NCBI RefSeq assembly: GCF_002104995.1
Contig: NW_024468351.1
Coordinates: 1-34,915, forward strand
Length of the DNA: 34,915 nucleotides
Reading direction: 5' to 3'
Source: Linderina pennispora
Taxonomy: Eukaryota; Kickxellomycota; Kickxellomycetes; Kickxellales; Kickxellaceae
Numbering within the stretch: the stretch's first letter is position 1; each line of letters begins with the position of its first letter. Made by a program: the position numbers and the translations under genes. This document shows positions 1 to 9,997 of this stretch, piece by piece. The notes under the pieces are model-generated. The model saw only the letters and a list, made by a program, of their open reading frames with translations. It was not told the origin of the DNA and made no database searches.

Positions 1-642
1 GGTGCCGAACTATATACATGTCTGACGAAGCGCACAATCGACCAGACTACTGGATACCCGTTCCTGCGCAGCATCAATGTCTCAGTCTCCTGTTCGCTAC
101 GCTCGATGCAGGATCCACACGAGACAGGTCAGCTATTCCAGCGTGTGCTTCAAATGGCTCCGAAAGCCACGCACATCAGGTTCCCTGAAAGCCCGCTCAA
201 TGCATCGCATATTCTAACCAAGACCAACAATCTCAGCCATCTTCAGCGCTGTGACTGCCCTGAGCTGCGTCTCGCTCCAACTGAACTATTACAGCTGGCT
301 GAACGCTGTCCGGGCTTGCGCTCTGCCACATTCACACTGGTGCCTGAACCTGAAGCTCCTGATTTCAACTTTGAGACACAAGCCCTCACACGCTCCCGCA
401 TACACAAGCTTCAAATGTATGTACAGGACACCCACCCTGACAGCCTACACCACTTTGGTCGCTACTTCCTATGGTTCCGCCGCCTGATTCCTTCACTCAA
501 ACGAGCATCAATGTCGACCCTTGACGAAGCCGATGCTCAGAGAATTGCGGAAGGATTTGAGGAGGCCATTGGCCAGCCTGGAGGCAGTGACTACAAGTAT
601 GTCAAGGGACTTCACGTCGGCATCGGGATAAACCTGTTCTAA
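1..642 (+). CDS. 3' part of an unrecognised protein gene
   Basis: The frame is open from the first base of the window to the stop at 640-642, so the gene starts upstream; the first in-frame ATG (106) is probably internal. About 213 residues are visible. I do not recognise the family. The text has spaced leucines and short segments of the type found in leucine-rich or F-box-like fungal proteins (for example the stretch around LTKTNNLSHLQRC and LLQLAERCPGLRSATF), and it ends in a non-repetitive tail. There is no signal peptide or membrane segment in the visible part. No intron signal is needed. An LRR-type scaffold or F-box protein is a guess from the leucine spacing only. Confidence 0.6.
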   Translation, partial: GAELYTCLTKRTIDQTTGYPFLRSINVSVSCSLRSMQDPHETGQLFQRVLQMAPKATHIRFPESPLNASHILTKTNNLSHLQRCDCPELRLAPTELLQLAERCPGLRSATFTLVPEPEAPDFNFETQALTRSRIHKLQMYVQDTHPDSLHHFGRYFLWFRRLIPSLKRASMSTLDEADAQRIAEGFEEAIGQPGGSDYKYVKGLHVGIGINLF

Positions 643-2645
643 GTGATAATGTGACATACTTGCCTACACATTTCAAGCAAATAAGTCGAATGTCCACTTA
701 TCGTAAAAGACTGCTTGGCCGTTTTGCAGTTCCCTTACATTGAATCTATGTTGTGAACTACATGCTCGTAATTAGATGCACCACCAGTTCCTCCTGCTCG
801 GTGGATTGGCTCAGCCCCATGCCTGCCCAGCAGCAACTGGCTCTCACTGAGGCAAGCTTGCATCGCAAGCGCACGACAGCTAGCATTAATAATCGGAAGG
901 ACGGGGTTTGGGAGAGCCGAAATATGCAGGGCTGAATGGATGGGTGACGAAAAGATGATAGCACAGGAGGGGCCTTGTGTGTGTGGGTCATAAATGTAAA
1001 GCGTGGGCAAATGCGGACGGATGCAATGCAAGGCGCTGCGGGTGTGGAAATGAGCAGCGGTGCACAGAAAGAGAAGTACCCGCTGGGAGCCAAACTGATC
1101 CACTGAATGGGAAGGAAAAGGGGTGTGTCTAATGGCAAGCATGTGGTTGGCGCCACAGAAAGCATATACAACAAATTGTATCTGAAGGTATAGCTCCTGA
1201 GAGTACTTTATGAGTATATTTGTTATATACAGCGCCAGCTTTGTACACAACATCACAGGCAAATATTTCTCATAGCATGTTGCATATGTGGTATCTGGTT
1301 GTTCTATCCACTTAGTCGCTGGCAATCTACATGTCACCTTGATGCACAGTCTCATGGTCGCTGTACTGGCTTACGAATTATATAGTTGGTCAAGTGCTGG
1401 TAGACTACAAACTACCTGGTAGTTTTATCTACCAGCTAAATCTAACGTGCATTCAGGGTAAAAATCAATCTTCATCCGTGGTGCTGTATACACGGCTGAC
1501 GCTGGATGCAGCAAGTCTAGGTTGGAATACTCTGAAATGTACCTACCAAAAACAATTGAATACATATTACCAGAGTTTTAGTAACTTAGTGCAGAGACAG
1601 GGATCAATGAGCATAGTTACTCGACTAGTTCAAATAGAAGCCAGCAGAGAAGAAAATGCGGAGGAGCAAAGATGATTAGCCGAGTGTGTCGTGTACCTGC
1701 TGTATTCCGCTCCAGTCGCCTTCTGGCAGTGTCAAAGCAGTCATAGTCATTGCGGTATTTGTTGAATAATAGCAGATAGCTTGGTTACCATTCGGAGTGC
1801 AAGGTGAGTTGGTCCAATACTACAACCAACTGGGAATGTGTCAGTCCCGGTACACTTTTTTGATACATAACTCGTCAAACCACTCAAAATCTTCTCTGTT
1901 CTTTTTTGTTTCTTTGACCGGGATTTCCACCTGTCATTTCCTCACGCATATAGTACTAGTTTTCGTCAGTACATTATCTACTTCAATTCCTTTTACTTTG
2001 CTCTACGTGCCAGTTTACTTCAATCCATTCCATGCAATCCATTGGTGGCATCGAATACAATTGACCAGCATCAAAGCGATATCTGCTCCTTGATCAAATT
2101 CGAGCTGTGGCAATACACAGACCTGAGATCCTGTAAGCCTAATGGTGGATGATTCCACAATCAACCTTCAGTTTACAGATGCCAGCTAGCCTAATGTGCA
2201 AAAGCAATTGCTAATCATGACATAGCGCACATTAGTGCCAAGAGAGACAAAATATATTCCTGCTACTGTTTTAGTAATGTAAAGAGCAAGGTGGCTAGGT
2301 CCTATTTTAGCACAAACTAGTGCACAGTGGTTAAAGTTATTCATATTTCGGATATGCAGGCAAAGCGGGTCTGGGTTACACAGGGAATAGTGTAGAGTAC
2401 GATTCAAAGAAGCTGTGCAGAGAGCAGAAAAAGATAAACATCTAGACAAGAGACTGGGCAATCGTTATCACTAGCGGATGCCTAGGAATGTGCTAATGAT
2501 GCAAAAGCTCGATACCCTTTGCTACATAGAGCGATATGTATCCAACAAGCCTGCTCTATCGACATGGGGTTTTCAACTCTCACAAAGGTAGTGCCAGATG
2601 TGGTTTGATGTTTTTTGTAGTGTAAAAGCAGAAACGATCGAACAT
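643..2645. other. gene-free stretch between the partial gene and RRB1
   Basis: About 2 kb without a supportable gene. The longest open frame (206 codons, 735-1355, minus strand) has no recognisable domain and a cysteine/histidine-rich composition typical of chance translation. Base composition is lower in GC than the coding parts. The stretch presumably holds the 3' ends of both converging genes. I see no tRNA, repeat array or transposon end here. Confidence 0.5.
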
Positions 2646-4174
2646 TTAAACAGAGATGGTCTTGAAGATGTTGAAGCCGGTCAGAGCCGTCGACGACAAA
2701 GCACCTGGGATCTGAGGATGCCAGTGAAGCTCCTTGATATCGCGCTGGCCCTGGTGAATGAACAGCAGCTGCGGCGGCACCTCGCGCCGGGAGCCGTTGG
2801 GGCCGACCATAGCCGCCCGATGACGGGCCTCCTCCTCAGCATCCAGCTCGACAGCAAGATCCCACAGCGTGATCTGGTCGTCAGCACCCGAGACTGCCAG
2901 CACCGACTCCTCGGTCGGGCACCACTCGATCGAGGTGACGGCCTTCTTGTGCCAATGGAACTGGGCCGCGGGCGAGGAACGGCCGCTGGCATCGGTCCAC
3001 TTGCGCATGTCCCAGACCTTGAAATCGCCATTGTCGCCGCCACTAGCCATTAGGTACCGCGATTTGCGGTTCCAGCTGATCACATTGACGTCCGAGTCGT
3101 GGGCGTTAGGAACCTCGAGGGCATGGCCACGGGTCTTGGCGCGCACGTCCCAAATCTTGATTGTCTGGTCGACGGAGCAGGATGCAAACACTGACGACTC
3201 CTCGGGGCTCCACTGCAGATCCTCGGACTGAGCCCTGGTGGCCGGCGGAACGGCGTGTTCTCGGCAACAAAGCTGGCGCCCGTGTTGTTACGCCGCGTCG
3301 TCAGGTAGATCTTTCCAGCACAGTCGCCCGTGATCAGTCTGCCATCGGGATTCCAGTCCATCGCGTAGCCTTCGGTGCGGCCGTGCGAGGCAACCGTGAA
3401 CAGCGGCGTCTGCGCCGATGTGGGCACCTGCGATCCCGGGTTCTCAAACGCGTTCATGATCTTCTTGATGTCCCAGATGTGCACCTTACCCGTGTCAGCC
3501 CAGGTAGCAGCCGCCATCGAGTTGTAGTCCTGCAGCACGCGCACGCGGTTGACGCCGCCCATGTGCCGCATGGTCCTGGTCTCGAGAATCGGATCCTCGT
3601 CAAGATCGTTGATGTCGTCGTCAAGCTGCTCATCGCTGTCCTTGTCGTCGTTGATAGTGCGGTGAAGCTGGGTCCACTTCATAAACAGAACCTGGTTCTT
3701 GTAGTGGTTGTCCGCCTGCGTGCCCGCCACAGCGTACATTGTGTGCGGGAACGCCGAGCGGCTGGCGCCCATGGCATCGGGCACAAAGTCAAACGAGAGG
3801 CAGGGCCACTGGACAGTCATGTTGTGCAGCATGTGGTAGGCAGAGTTGTCGACCTGCAGCTCCTCGCCCTCAGCCAGGGCATCGCCGGGCAGATACACCT
3901 GGCGCCGCTGCTCGGCAGTGGCCTCGTCTTCGGACTCCTCCTCATCTTCTTCGTCCTCCATCATCTCCACCCCGTCCGAGTCCTCGGCACGCTCGACTAC
4001 ATCCTCCTCCTCGATCTCGTCCTCAAAGGCATCCTCGAACTCGCCCATGTCCGCATCCTGGTCCACCTCCATATCGGTTGCCCGCATGGGCTGGTTTGCC
4101 TGATCTGCACCTGCGACAGCCGACACCTTGGACCGCTCGTCCGATGTTATGCTGGAGACCTGGCGTTTTGACAT
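2646..4174 (-). CDS. RRB1: Ribosome assembly WD40 protein RRB1 / GRWD1, with two 1-base frameshifts
   Basis: Chaperone of ribosomal protein L3 (uL3) in 60S assembly, acting in the nucleus (family knowledge). The start is the ATG at 4174 (MSKRQVSS). A long acidic region, roughly residues 35-90, is followed by the family's N-terminal block (YHMLHNMTVQWPCLSFD) and WD repeats (VHIWDIKK, IKIWDVRA, FKVWDMRK, ITLWDLAV). It ends LSSTALTGFNIFKTISV, the expected GRWD1 C-terminus. The reading frame changes near 3225-3245. Removing one extra G at 3225-3226 and one at 3244-3245 (plus-strand positions) gives FRGHQGSVEDLQWSP, the normal family sequence. The corrected protein is about 508 residues, close to yeast Rrb1. 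The two shifts lie 19 bp apart, too close for an intron. They are either sequence errors or a recent lesion. The gene diverges from MPP10. Confidence 0.93.
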
Positions 4175-4590
4175 TATATGCTGTTTTTGGGTGTAGTGCT
4201 TTTTGGTTGTGGTGGTTTAAAATGTGAACGCAGGGCCCCTTCCCTTGGCTCTAATTGCTTGCTCCTCAATAAACGAAAGCGGAAAATACAGGGAGTCAAA
4301 AAGGCTGCTGTGCTCTGTGTCTGTCTGAAGGTGCATAGCCCGGCTCCAAATTTTTCTTCAGGCGCCGGCTAAAGGGTGGACCTGGCAAGCGTGCAGACTT
4401 TTTTTTATATCTAGATCACGCACTCATCGGCGGATCAGCAATATTTTCACCTTTCATGGGCTTTTTTTTTCAGGCAGGCCGGATCCGTGTCTTGCCAAAG
4501 CTGCCTACCTATTATTTTGCCTGCGTCTTTTTTTCTCCTCCATTTAGGCACGCTTAATTTGACACACGCAAAAACCCGCGCTTTACATAC
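4175..4590. promoter_or_regulatory. Divergent promoter of RRB1 and MPP10
   Basis: 416 bp separates two ribosome-biogenesis start codons that point away from each other. It contains CCAAATTTTTC at 4346-4356 (reverse complement GAAAAATTTGG, near the yeast RRPE core) and CTCATCG at 4423-4429 (seven bases of the yeast PAC core CTCATCGC), plus several T-tracts. In yeast PAC and RRPE co-regulate ribosome-biogenesis genes; whether they work in this fungus is inference. Confidence 0.5.
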
Positions 4591-6426
4591 ATGACCATGG
4601 GCAAGGGCGAGTTTGACAGCACGATCCCAGAGTCCTTCCTGGATGCCTTTGTGCGTCGCCCAGGCGCCTTTGTGGTTCCGACTGACGAAGCGCGCACAGC
4701 GGCGATGGAGGTTGTTGGACGCACCTACGATGCGGCAAATATTGCAGACAAGTTTGGCCTCTACGACGACTGGAAGTCGGTGACCGAGAGCGGGTTCGAT
4801 CCGAGCCTGCAGCTATGGGAGCTGATCAGCTTCCGCAACGAGCCGGTCTTGAAGCACACTGCCGATACCATGAAGGAGCTGTCGCTTCTCCTGGACTCTG
4901 CGGCAATCTCGGGTTCTGATTCGGAATCAGAATTGGCCAGCGATGAGGATATGGAGGATCAGGACATGAGTGCATCTGACTTGGAAGATAGCGATGCGGC
5001 TGATATGCAGTCCAGCGACGAAGAGATGGCGGCAGTATCTGGAGACGATGGGGAGGAGGAGGGTGAATCTGCCGTGGAGCAGAGTGCCTCAGAGGATGGC
5101 GACGATATCGAGTCGGAATCAGAGGGCGAAGGGGCGGAGCCGTCAATAATCGATGACGAGTTTTTCTCGCTTGCTGAAATGGAAAAGTTTGCCGACGATG
5201 CTGAAGAAGAGGACATGCGCGACCGAGCGATCCTAGCAGGCGACTACCCAAAGCCCACTGCCGAGGAAGAGAACGGTGAAGAGTCTGACGAGAGCGAGGA
5301 GGACGAGGATAACATTGACCTATTCCAGGATTTTTCGGATGCCGATGATGACGAGGAGGGTGAAGACGAGGAGAACCCCGACTCAATGATGTACGGCGAC
5401 TTCTTCAAGGCGCCGAAGGGATCAAAGCGTGCTGCGGCCAAGGCATCGCGTGAGAAGCATGCCAAGCGCGTGAAGTTTGACCCATCGGTTGAGATCCGCG
5501 ATCAGGACAAGTCGGACGAGGAGGAGGACAAGGAAGAGGAAGAGGACGAGGGCGAGGTTGGACGCACAACCAACCTATTCGATGACATGAGCGACAACGA
5601 TGAGGGGACTGGAGAGGACAGCGAAGGCAAATCCGAGTTTGAGAAGCGGCAAGAGAAGCTCCAGGGTCTGATCGCCAAGCTCGAGGACGAGGCAGTGGAG
5701 AAGAAGCACTGGACCATGACCGGTGAGGTCGATTCAAGCGCGCGTCCCAAGAACAGTCTGCTGGAGGAGGACGTTGACTTTGACCATGTGCAGAAGGCAG
5801 TCCCGGTTATTACCCAGGAGGCGACGCAGTCGCTTGAGGACATCATTAAGCGGCGCATCCTCAGCGAGGAGTGGGACGACGTCGAGCGCAAGAAGGATAT
5901 CCAGCAAAAGCCGTTCCGGCCGTCGGAACAGTTTGAGCTCAACGACAAGGCGCCGCAAAAGTCGCTGGCCGAGGAGTACGAGGACGCGTTTATGGCGCAA
6001 AAGGCCGGTGATGCCTATGTCCCCGAGAACGATGCCAAGGTACTGGCCGCGCACAAGGAGGTCGACGAGCTGTTCCGCAATCTGTTTGTGCAGCTCGACG
6101 CCATGAGCCACTTCCACTTTGCGCCGAAGCCAGCGTCGGCCGAGATCGAGATCCGGTCAAGCGCGCCAGCACTCGAGATGGAGGAGAAGCTGCCAACTAC
6201 TGTGTCGACTGCGCAGCAGCTTGCGCCTGAGGAGGTGTACGAGAAGGACAAGGGCCGCAACGGCCGCACAGGCGACTTGATGGGCAGCAGCGAGATGACG
6301 CGCGAGGACCGCAAGCGGAGACGCAACCACAAGAAGCATTTTGACAAGGCAAAGGCAAAGAAGGCTGCGGCGATCGGCCCGAAGCCCAAGACAGCCGAGT
6401 CCAATATCAAGGCGGCCCAGGAGTAG
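4591..6426 (+). CDS. MPP10: U3 snoRNP protein MPP10
   Basis: Component of the small-subunit processome, with Imp3 and Imp4, needed for early 18S rRNA cleavages in the nucleolus (family knowledge). 611 residues, in the range of yeast and human Mpp10. The N-terminal third has the conserved start (FLDAFVRRPGAFV, YDDWKSVTESGFDPSLQLWELI) followed by long acidic tracts at about residues 110-270. Then come the family blocks YGDFFKAP, MTGEVDSSARPKNSLLEEDVDF, IIKRRILSEEWDDVERKK, EEYEDAFMAQK and LFVQLDAMSHFHFAPKP, and a lysine/arginine-rich tail. A second ATG lies two codons in (4597), so the start could be either. The frame is intact throughout. It shares its promoter with RRB1 and converges on the transporter gene 55 bp downstream. 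Confidence 0.95.
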   Translation: MTMGKGEFDSTIPESFLDAFVRRPGAFVVPTDEARTAAMEVVGRTYDAANIADKFGLYDDWKSVTESGFDPSLQLWELISFRNEPVLKHTADTMKELSLLLDSAAISGSDSESELASDEDMEDQDMSASDLEDSDAADMQSSDEEMAAVSGDDGEEEGESAVEQSASEDGDDIESESEGEGAEPSIIDDEFFSLAEMEKFADDAEEEDMRDRAILAGDYPKPTAEEENGEESDESEEDEDNIDLFQDFSDADDDEEGEDEENPDSMMYGDFFKAPKGSKRAAAKASREKHAKRVKFDPSVEIRDQDKSDEEEDKEEEEDEGEVGRTTNLFDDMSDNDEGTGEDSEGKSEFEKRQEKLQGLIAKLEDEAVEKKHWTMTGEVDSSARPKNSLLEEDVDFDHVQKAVPVITQEATQSLEDIIKRRILSEEWDDVERKKDIQQKPFRPSEQFELNDKAPQKSLAEEYEDAFMAQKAGDAYVPENDAKVLAAHKEVDELFRNLFVQLDAMSHFHFAPKPASAEIEIRSSAPALEMEEKLPTTVSTAQQLAPEEVYEKDKGRNGRTGDLMGSSEMTREDRKRRRNHKKHFDKAKAKKAAAIGPKPKTAESNIKAAQE

Positions 6427-6481
6427 AGCAGCGTTAGCAAAATATTTATCGTACAATTAACTGAGAGGTCGAAGATTCTAG

Positions 6482-7771
6482 CTAGACCAGGTGCGCCGGG
6501 TCCTCTTCCTCCTCCTTGGAGTTGGGAGCGTCGGTCAGCGTTTGGTGGCTGTGGCGGGATTTGGGAGCTGCGACGGCGACAGGCGCGAACAGAGCGCCGC
6601 TCCACGCGTACCAGACGGTCTGAGCCATGACATAGATCCACAGGGCTAAGATGCCTGCAATCAGGATGGCATCCAGCACGCGGAAGAAGTCGTACCCAGA
6701 AATTGCGTACAGGCTGCCGGTAGCCGAGGTGAATGTGCCGACTGGGAAGATGAATGCCCACCAGCCGAGGTTGAAGGGGACGTGGGAGCGCTTGCGCGTG
6801 CACAGCACGCTGTAGATGGCGTGGGCAAGCCACCAGAGACCCAGGGACCAGATGAGCAGACCAGTGGCAAAGCCGAAGCAGTACATGAACTCGCCAGTGC
6901 CCGGCACCTTGGCTAGGGTCTCGGGAAACAGACGCCGTGCCTCGATGCCCAGCTGCTGGATGCCGTACGACGACTGGCCGAGCGGACCCAGGGGGATGAA
7001 GGCCGACACAATGGCCTCCTTGGCTGGCAGCTTGTAGAGCGCCAGGCGCAGCAGATAGATGGTCATCAGCATCATGGCAATGCCGACACCCATGGCCCAC
7101 ATTACGTATGATACGAGCACGATCGTGTTGGCGGTCCAGCCCGAATGGATCGATGCTACCAGGGCACCCGATGCCGCAGCAACCACGGGTGGCACGACAG
7201 GCAGAATCCATGTGGCATTCATGGTCTTGAGGGACTGCTTCTGGTGCGACGTCAGCAGGAACGGCACCGACAGGCAAGACAGCAGCGATAGCACCACGTC
7301 AATGCACCACAGGACAAGCACGAGCGTCGGGATCCATGGCGGGTGGTACGGCTTGAGCATCGATATCAGGCTGTTGATGATCGTGCACAGACCCATCGGG
7401 ATGGCTCCCAGCGGCATGCTGGCCTGCGGGTGGAGCATGATGCGGTGGAAATCGCGGTAGACGACTGTGCGCACGGTGAGCAGGGCGCTGAGCACGACGA
7501 ACAGCAGCACATTGAACAGCGCAATGCCCATTGAGATGTAGTGGATGGCTGCCGACTCGTAGGGGAATCCGTAGAATAGCACGCCTGTGATACCGGTGCC
7601 CATGGTGGCTGTGAACCACGCCGGGTTGAAGCCTCGCAGGATATCCCGGCAGTCATCCATTTCGCGCATGAATCGCCGGTGCTTCTGGGCAGTAGATGTG
7701 TGCGCCATGTCGGCCGACTGTGTCAGCGAGCCGGCAGCAGTGCTGTCATCAGTGCGGGGTGTGCCAGACAT
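6482..7771 (-). CDS. TDT/SLAC1-family anion transporter, SSU1/Mae1-like
   Basis: 429 residues with about ten hydrophobic segments. The first transmembrane segment carries the family signature (FNPAWFTATMGTGITGVLF, around residue 48), shared by the yeast sulfite pump Ssu1, the fission-yeast malate transporter Mae1, bacterial TehA and plant SLAC1. It should be a plasma-membrane exporter or importer of a small anion. Spacing and the FNPAWF start suit the Ssu1-like sulfite-efflux branch better than Mae1, but substrate cannot be settled by eye. Both tails are hydrophilic: residues 1-40 are Ser/Thr-rich, and the last 15 are acidic. Start ATG at 7771. The gene is intact and ends tail-to-tail with MPP10. 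Confidence 0.85.
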   Translation of the reverse strand: MSGTPRTDDSTAAGSLTQSADMAHTSTAQKHRRFMREMDDCRDILRGFNPAWFTATMGTGITGVLFYGFPYESAAIHYISMGIALFNVLLFVVLSALLTVRTVVYRDFHRIMLHPQASMPLGAIPMGLCTIINSLISMLKPYHPPWIPTLVLVLWCIDVVLSLLSCLSVPFLLTSHQKQSLKTMNATWILPVVPPVVAAASGALVASIHSGWTANTIVLVSYVMWAMGVGIAMMLMTIYLLRLALYKLPAKEAIVSAFIPLGPLGQSSYGIQQLGIEARRLFPETLAKVPGTGEFMYCFGFATGLLIWSLGLWWLAHAIYSVLCTRKRSHVPFNLGWWAFIFPVGTFTSATGSLYAISGYDFFRVLDAILIAGILALWIYVMAQTVWYAWSGALFAPVAVAAPKSRHSHQTLTDAPNSKEEEEDPAHLV

Positions 7772-9083
7772 GAAGAATATGGTACAATTAGTGGGAGTAG
7801 CAAAAAACGTAGAGCGGGGAAAGAGGAAATGACAAGTAAAAGCAGCGTTTGCGTGTAGATCGAGGTCTGCCAGTGGGAGTTTTTATCGCCGAGCTTCTGG
7901 CCTGGCTCGTTCCGCGTCCGCCGCTTGGGCTATTTATCAGGCTGGGAGAATTCGCTGGGCGGACGCTCCCCCCGCTCGCGCACGGAGCTTTCTTACATTT
8001 TCGTTTGCATGTCGCACTCAAACTCTGCTTCTGGATGGACTGTTCAGCAGGTCCGCCCAAAAATAACAGCCAGACCAGTGTTCGCTCCCCAATCTGCCGC
8101 AGCCTGCTGGGAAAGCCTCCCACGAAGCTCGCGGAGCGACAGCACCGCATGGCAGGGCCGTTAGATGAAAAAGGGGGTGGAGAGGGGTGGAGTTGATGCA
8201 GCACAGGACATCCACTCTCTAGCTTCTTGAGCCACTGGCCGTCGATCAGCCTTCATGCCTTTACCTGCACGTTGGTGAATGCGTTGCTACTACATCTGCA
8301 TGCAGCAGCGGGGTTTATTCTGTTTGTTAGGAATGCCGCACAGCCTCTCTGAGGAGCTTGGTGCCTGGCAGCTGACCGCTGAGGAACACTCGATGGCTGA
8401 GCACATGGAAGGAGTTCATTTCCCTTTTTGGGCACCAATTCCAGCGGATGGTGGGACAGGAAGAGCAGAAAAAGGGGTAGGGAGCGTCAGCGATAGGGGT
8501 GTAGGAGAGGAGCTCGTACCTGTTTCTGGCGCGGCGACTGTGCTTTCAGAGCGCGGGGCTGCTCACTGGACTGTAATAAAGCCTGTGGGAATTGCACCCC
8601 AGCGTTTGCCTGCCACTGTGCACACATTCTATGGCAATAGGGACTGATGCCAGGGCACTGCCCTTCTGCTTGCTGGCACCTTGCAGCCACAGCGTGTGCT
8701 GGTGTCACCGCAGGCCGGGGGTCTTTCCATAAAGACGAGCAGTGTTCTGTTTATCTGTGCCACGGCTACCTTGTCCTAAAAGACAAACGCCTTTCGTAGC
8801 TTGGCACACGCATGGAAGCTCACAGAGGCCACTAAAACAGGGAACGTCCGTTTCAAGCTGTGCTAGTGCTCATCGATATGTTCGCAGAAAGGACCTGGAG
8901 CCTGCATTGATCGAGAATCATTCGCAGTTCCTAATCAGTGCCCCTGCGATCGCAGAAAGGGACCTACTAACACTTTTTACCGCGCAAGAGGCCATGTTCT
9001 GAAACGTGAAAACAAGTCTGCACAGACGCAGGACCAGGCATAAAAGCTGTCGATATGTGGCAACGTGTGGCGGGCCCGCCACA

Positions 9084-9092
9084 TATAAATAG
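9084..9092 (+). promoter_or_regulatory. TATA box, probably for SF3B6
   Basis: TATAAATAG lies in GC-rich sequence 465 bp before the SF3B6 start codon, in the correct orientation. If it is used, the transcript has a leader of roughly 430 bases, or a leader intron. Confidence 0.45.
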
Positions 9093-9400
9093 GCTGCTGC
9101 TAGTGTGGCTTGTATGGCTCAGTCCATTTCGCTCCTCGCCCCTCCAACATCGCCGTTTTCCCTCCTATTCCCCCTCCCTCTTCATCCCCTCGTTTGCATT
9201 ACTCCGCACTGCAGCGTCCATAGTCTCTGCGTGCCAATCTCAAAAGGCCCTCTTCGTGAACCATGTCCCCTTGCGCCCTCAACAGAGATTACCCGGTTTT
9301 TGAGCCCTGCGGTGGGATCTCAACCCAAGACGCCCGCGACTACGGCTACTAACCAACCGACGAACCCCCGTGCATAGACATTTATACAGCTCACCTCTCC

Positions 9401-9462
9401 ACTCCCATCACTCCCCATCACTCCCATCACTCCCCTCCACTCCCCATCACTCCCCATCACCA
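9401..9462. repeat. Short tandem repeat, unit ACTCCCCATC
   Basis: About six 9-10 bp units of ACTCCC(C)ATC follow each other with small changes, forming a pyrimidine-rich tract in the SF3B6 leader or promoter. Confidence 0.8.
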
Positions 9463-9556
9463 TACTTTGCACAAGCGATGGATTTCTAATATATTCTGAG
9501 CAAGCGAAAAAACAATAAATCTCTCCACCGCCACAAAACTAGCTTCCACTCATATC

Positions 9557-9946
9557 ATGTCATTGGCCTATGGAAAGAACCGCACAGCGCAGCTGCCGCC
9601 CAACGTGAACCGGATCCTGCTGGTCAAAAACCTGCCGTTCAAGATCACTGCAGAGGAAATGTTTGACCTGTTTGGCAAATACGGCGCCATCCGCCAGATT
9701 CGCATGGGCACCGAGCCCACTACCAAAGGCACAGCATTTGTCGTCTACGAGGACATCTACGACGCGAAGGAAGCATGCGACCATCTGCAAGGGTTCAACG
9801 TGATGGGCCGGTATTTGATTGTGCTGTATTACCAGACAAACCACCGGTCAAAAAAGACCGACCTTGCCAAGGAGGAGGAGCGGATTGCCCAGCTCCGGCA
9901 GCGGTACAAGGAGATGAACCCAGACGGCGACGACGACCTGAGCTGA
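9557..9946 (+). CDS. SF3B6: Splicing factor 3B subunit 6 (p14)
   Basis: Small U2 snRNP protein that sits in the SF3B complex with SF3B1 and contacts the branch-point region (family knowledge). 129 residues, compared with about 125 in animals. A single RRM spans residues 17-95, with RNP2 as RILLVKNLP and RNP1 as KGTAFVVYED. The family-specific N-terminus (RTAQLPPNVNRILLVKNLPF) and the tail (EEERIAQLRQRYKEMNP) are present. The start ATG follows a leader with a four-codon upstream ORF at 9478-9489. It ends 51 bp from the stop of the convergent acyltransferase gene. The frame is intact and needs no intron. Confidence 0.96.
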   Translation: MSLAYGKNRTAQLPPNVNRILLVKNLPFKITAEEMFDLFGKYGAIRQIRMGTEPTTKGTAFVVYEDIYDAKEACDHLQGFNVMGRYLIVLYYQTNHRSKKTDLAKEEERIAQLRQRYKEMNPDGDDDLS

Positions 9947-9997
9947 GACGGCCGTGAACGAGTTGAGCAGTAGTATTTAAAAATAAACAGGGCATTA

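Larger units (their letters stand above)
7772..9556. other. gene-free stretch upstream of SF3B6
   Basis: 1.8 kb with no recognisable protein or RNA gene; the open frames present (up to 138 codons) lack domains and overlap each other in different frames. The proximal part holds the promoter of the transporter, the distal part that of SF3B6, including a TATA box and a short tandem repeat annotated separately. An imperfect direct repeat, CGCAGAAAGGACCT near 8883 and CGCAGAAAGGGACCT near 8951, is also visible. Confidence 0.5.

Noticed and set aside
735-1355. 206-codon minus-strand ORF downstream of the first gene
   Set aside because: No domain, chance-like composition, and overlapped by other frames; nothing supports expression.
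3161-4171. 336-codon plus-strand ORF opposite RRB1
   Set aside because: It is the antisense shadow of the GC-rich RRB1 coding sequence; its long valine/histidine-rich text has no domain.
6015-7277. 420-codon minus-strand ORF across the transporter and the MPP10 3' end
   Set aside because: Out of frame with the transporter and antisense to MPP10; an out-of-frame reading of both.
7772-9556. tRNA, 5S or snRNA gene in the long intergenic stretch
   Set aside because: No B-box-like GGTTCGA motif, cloverleaf or recognisable snRNA segment was found on either strand by eye.
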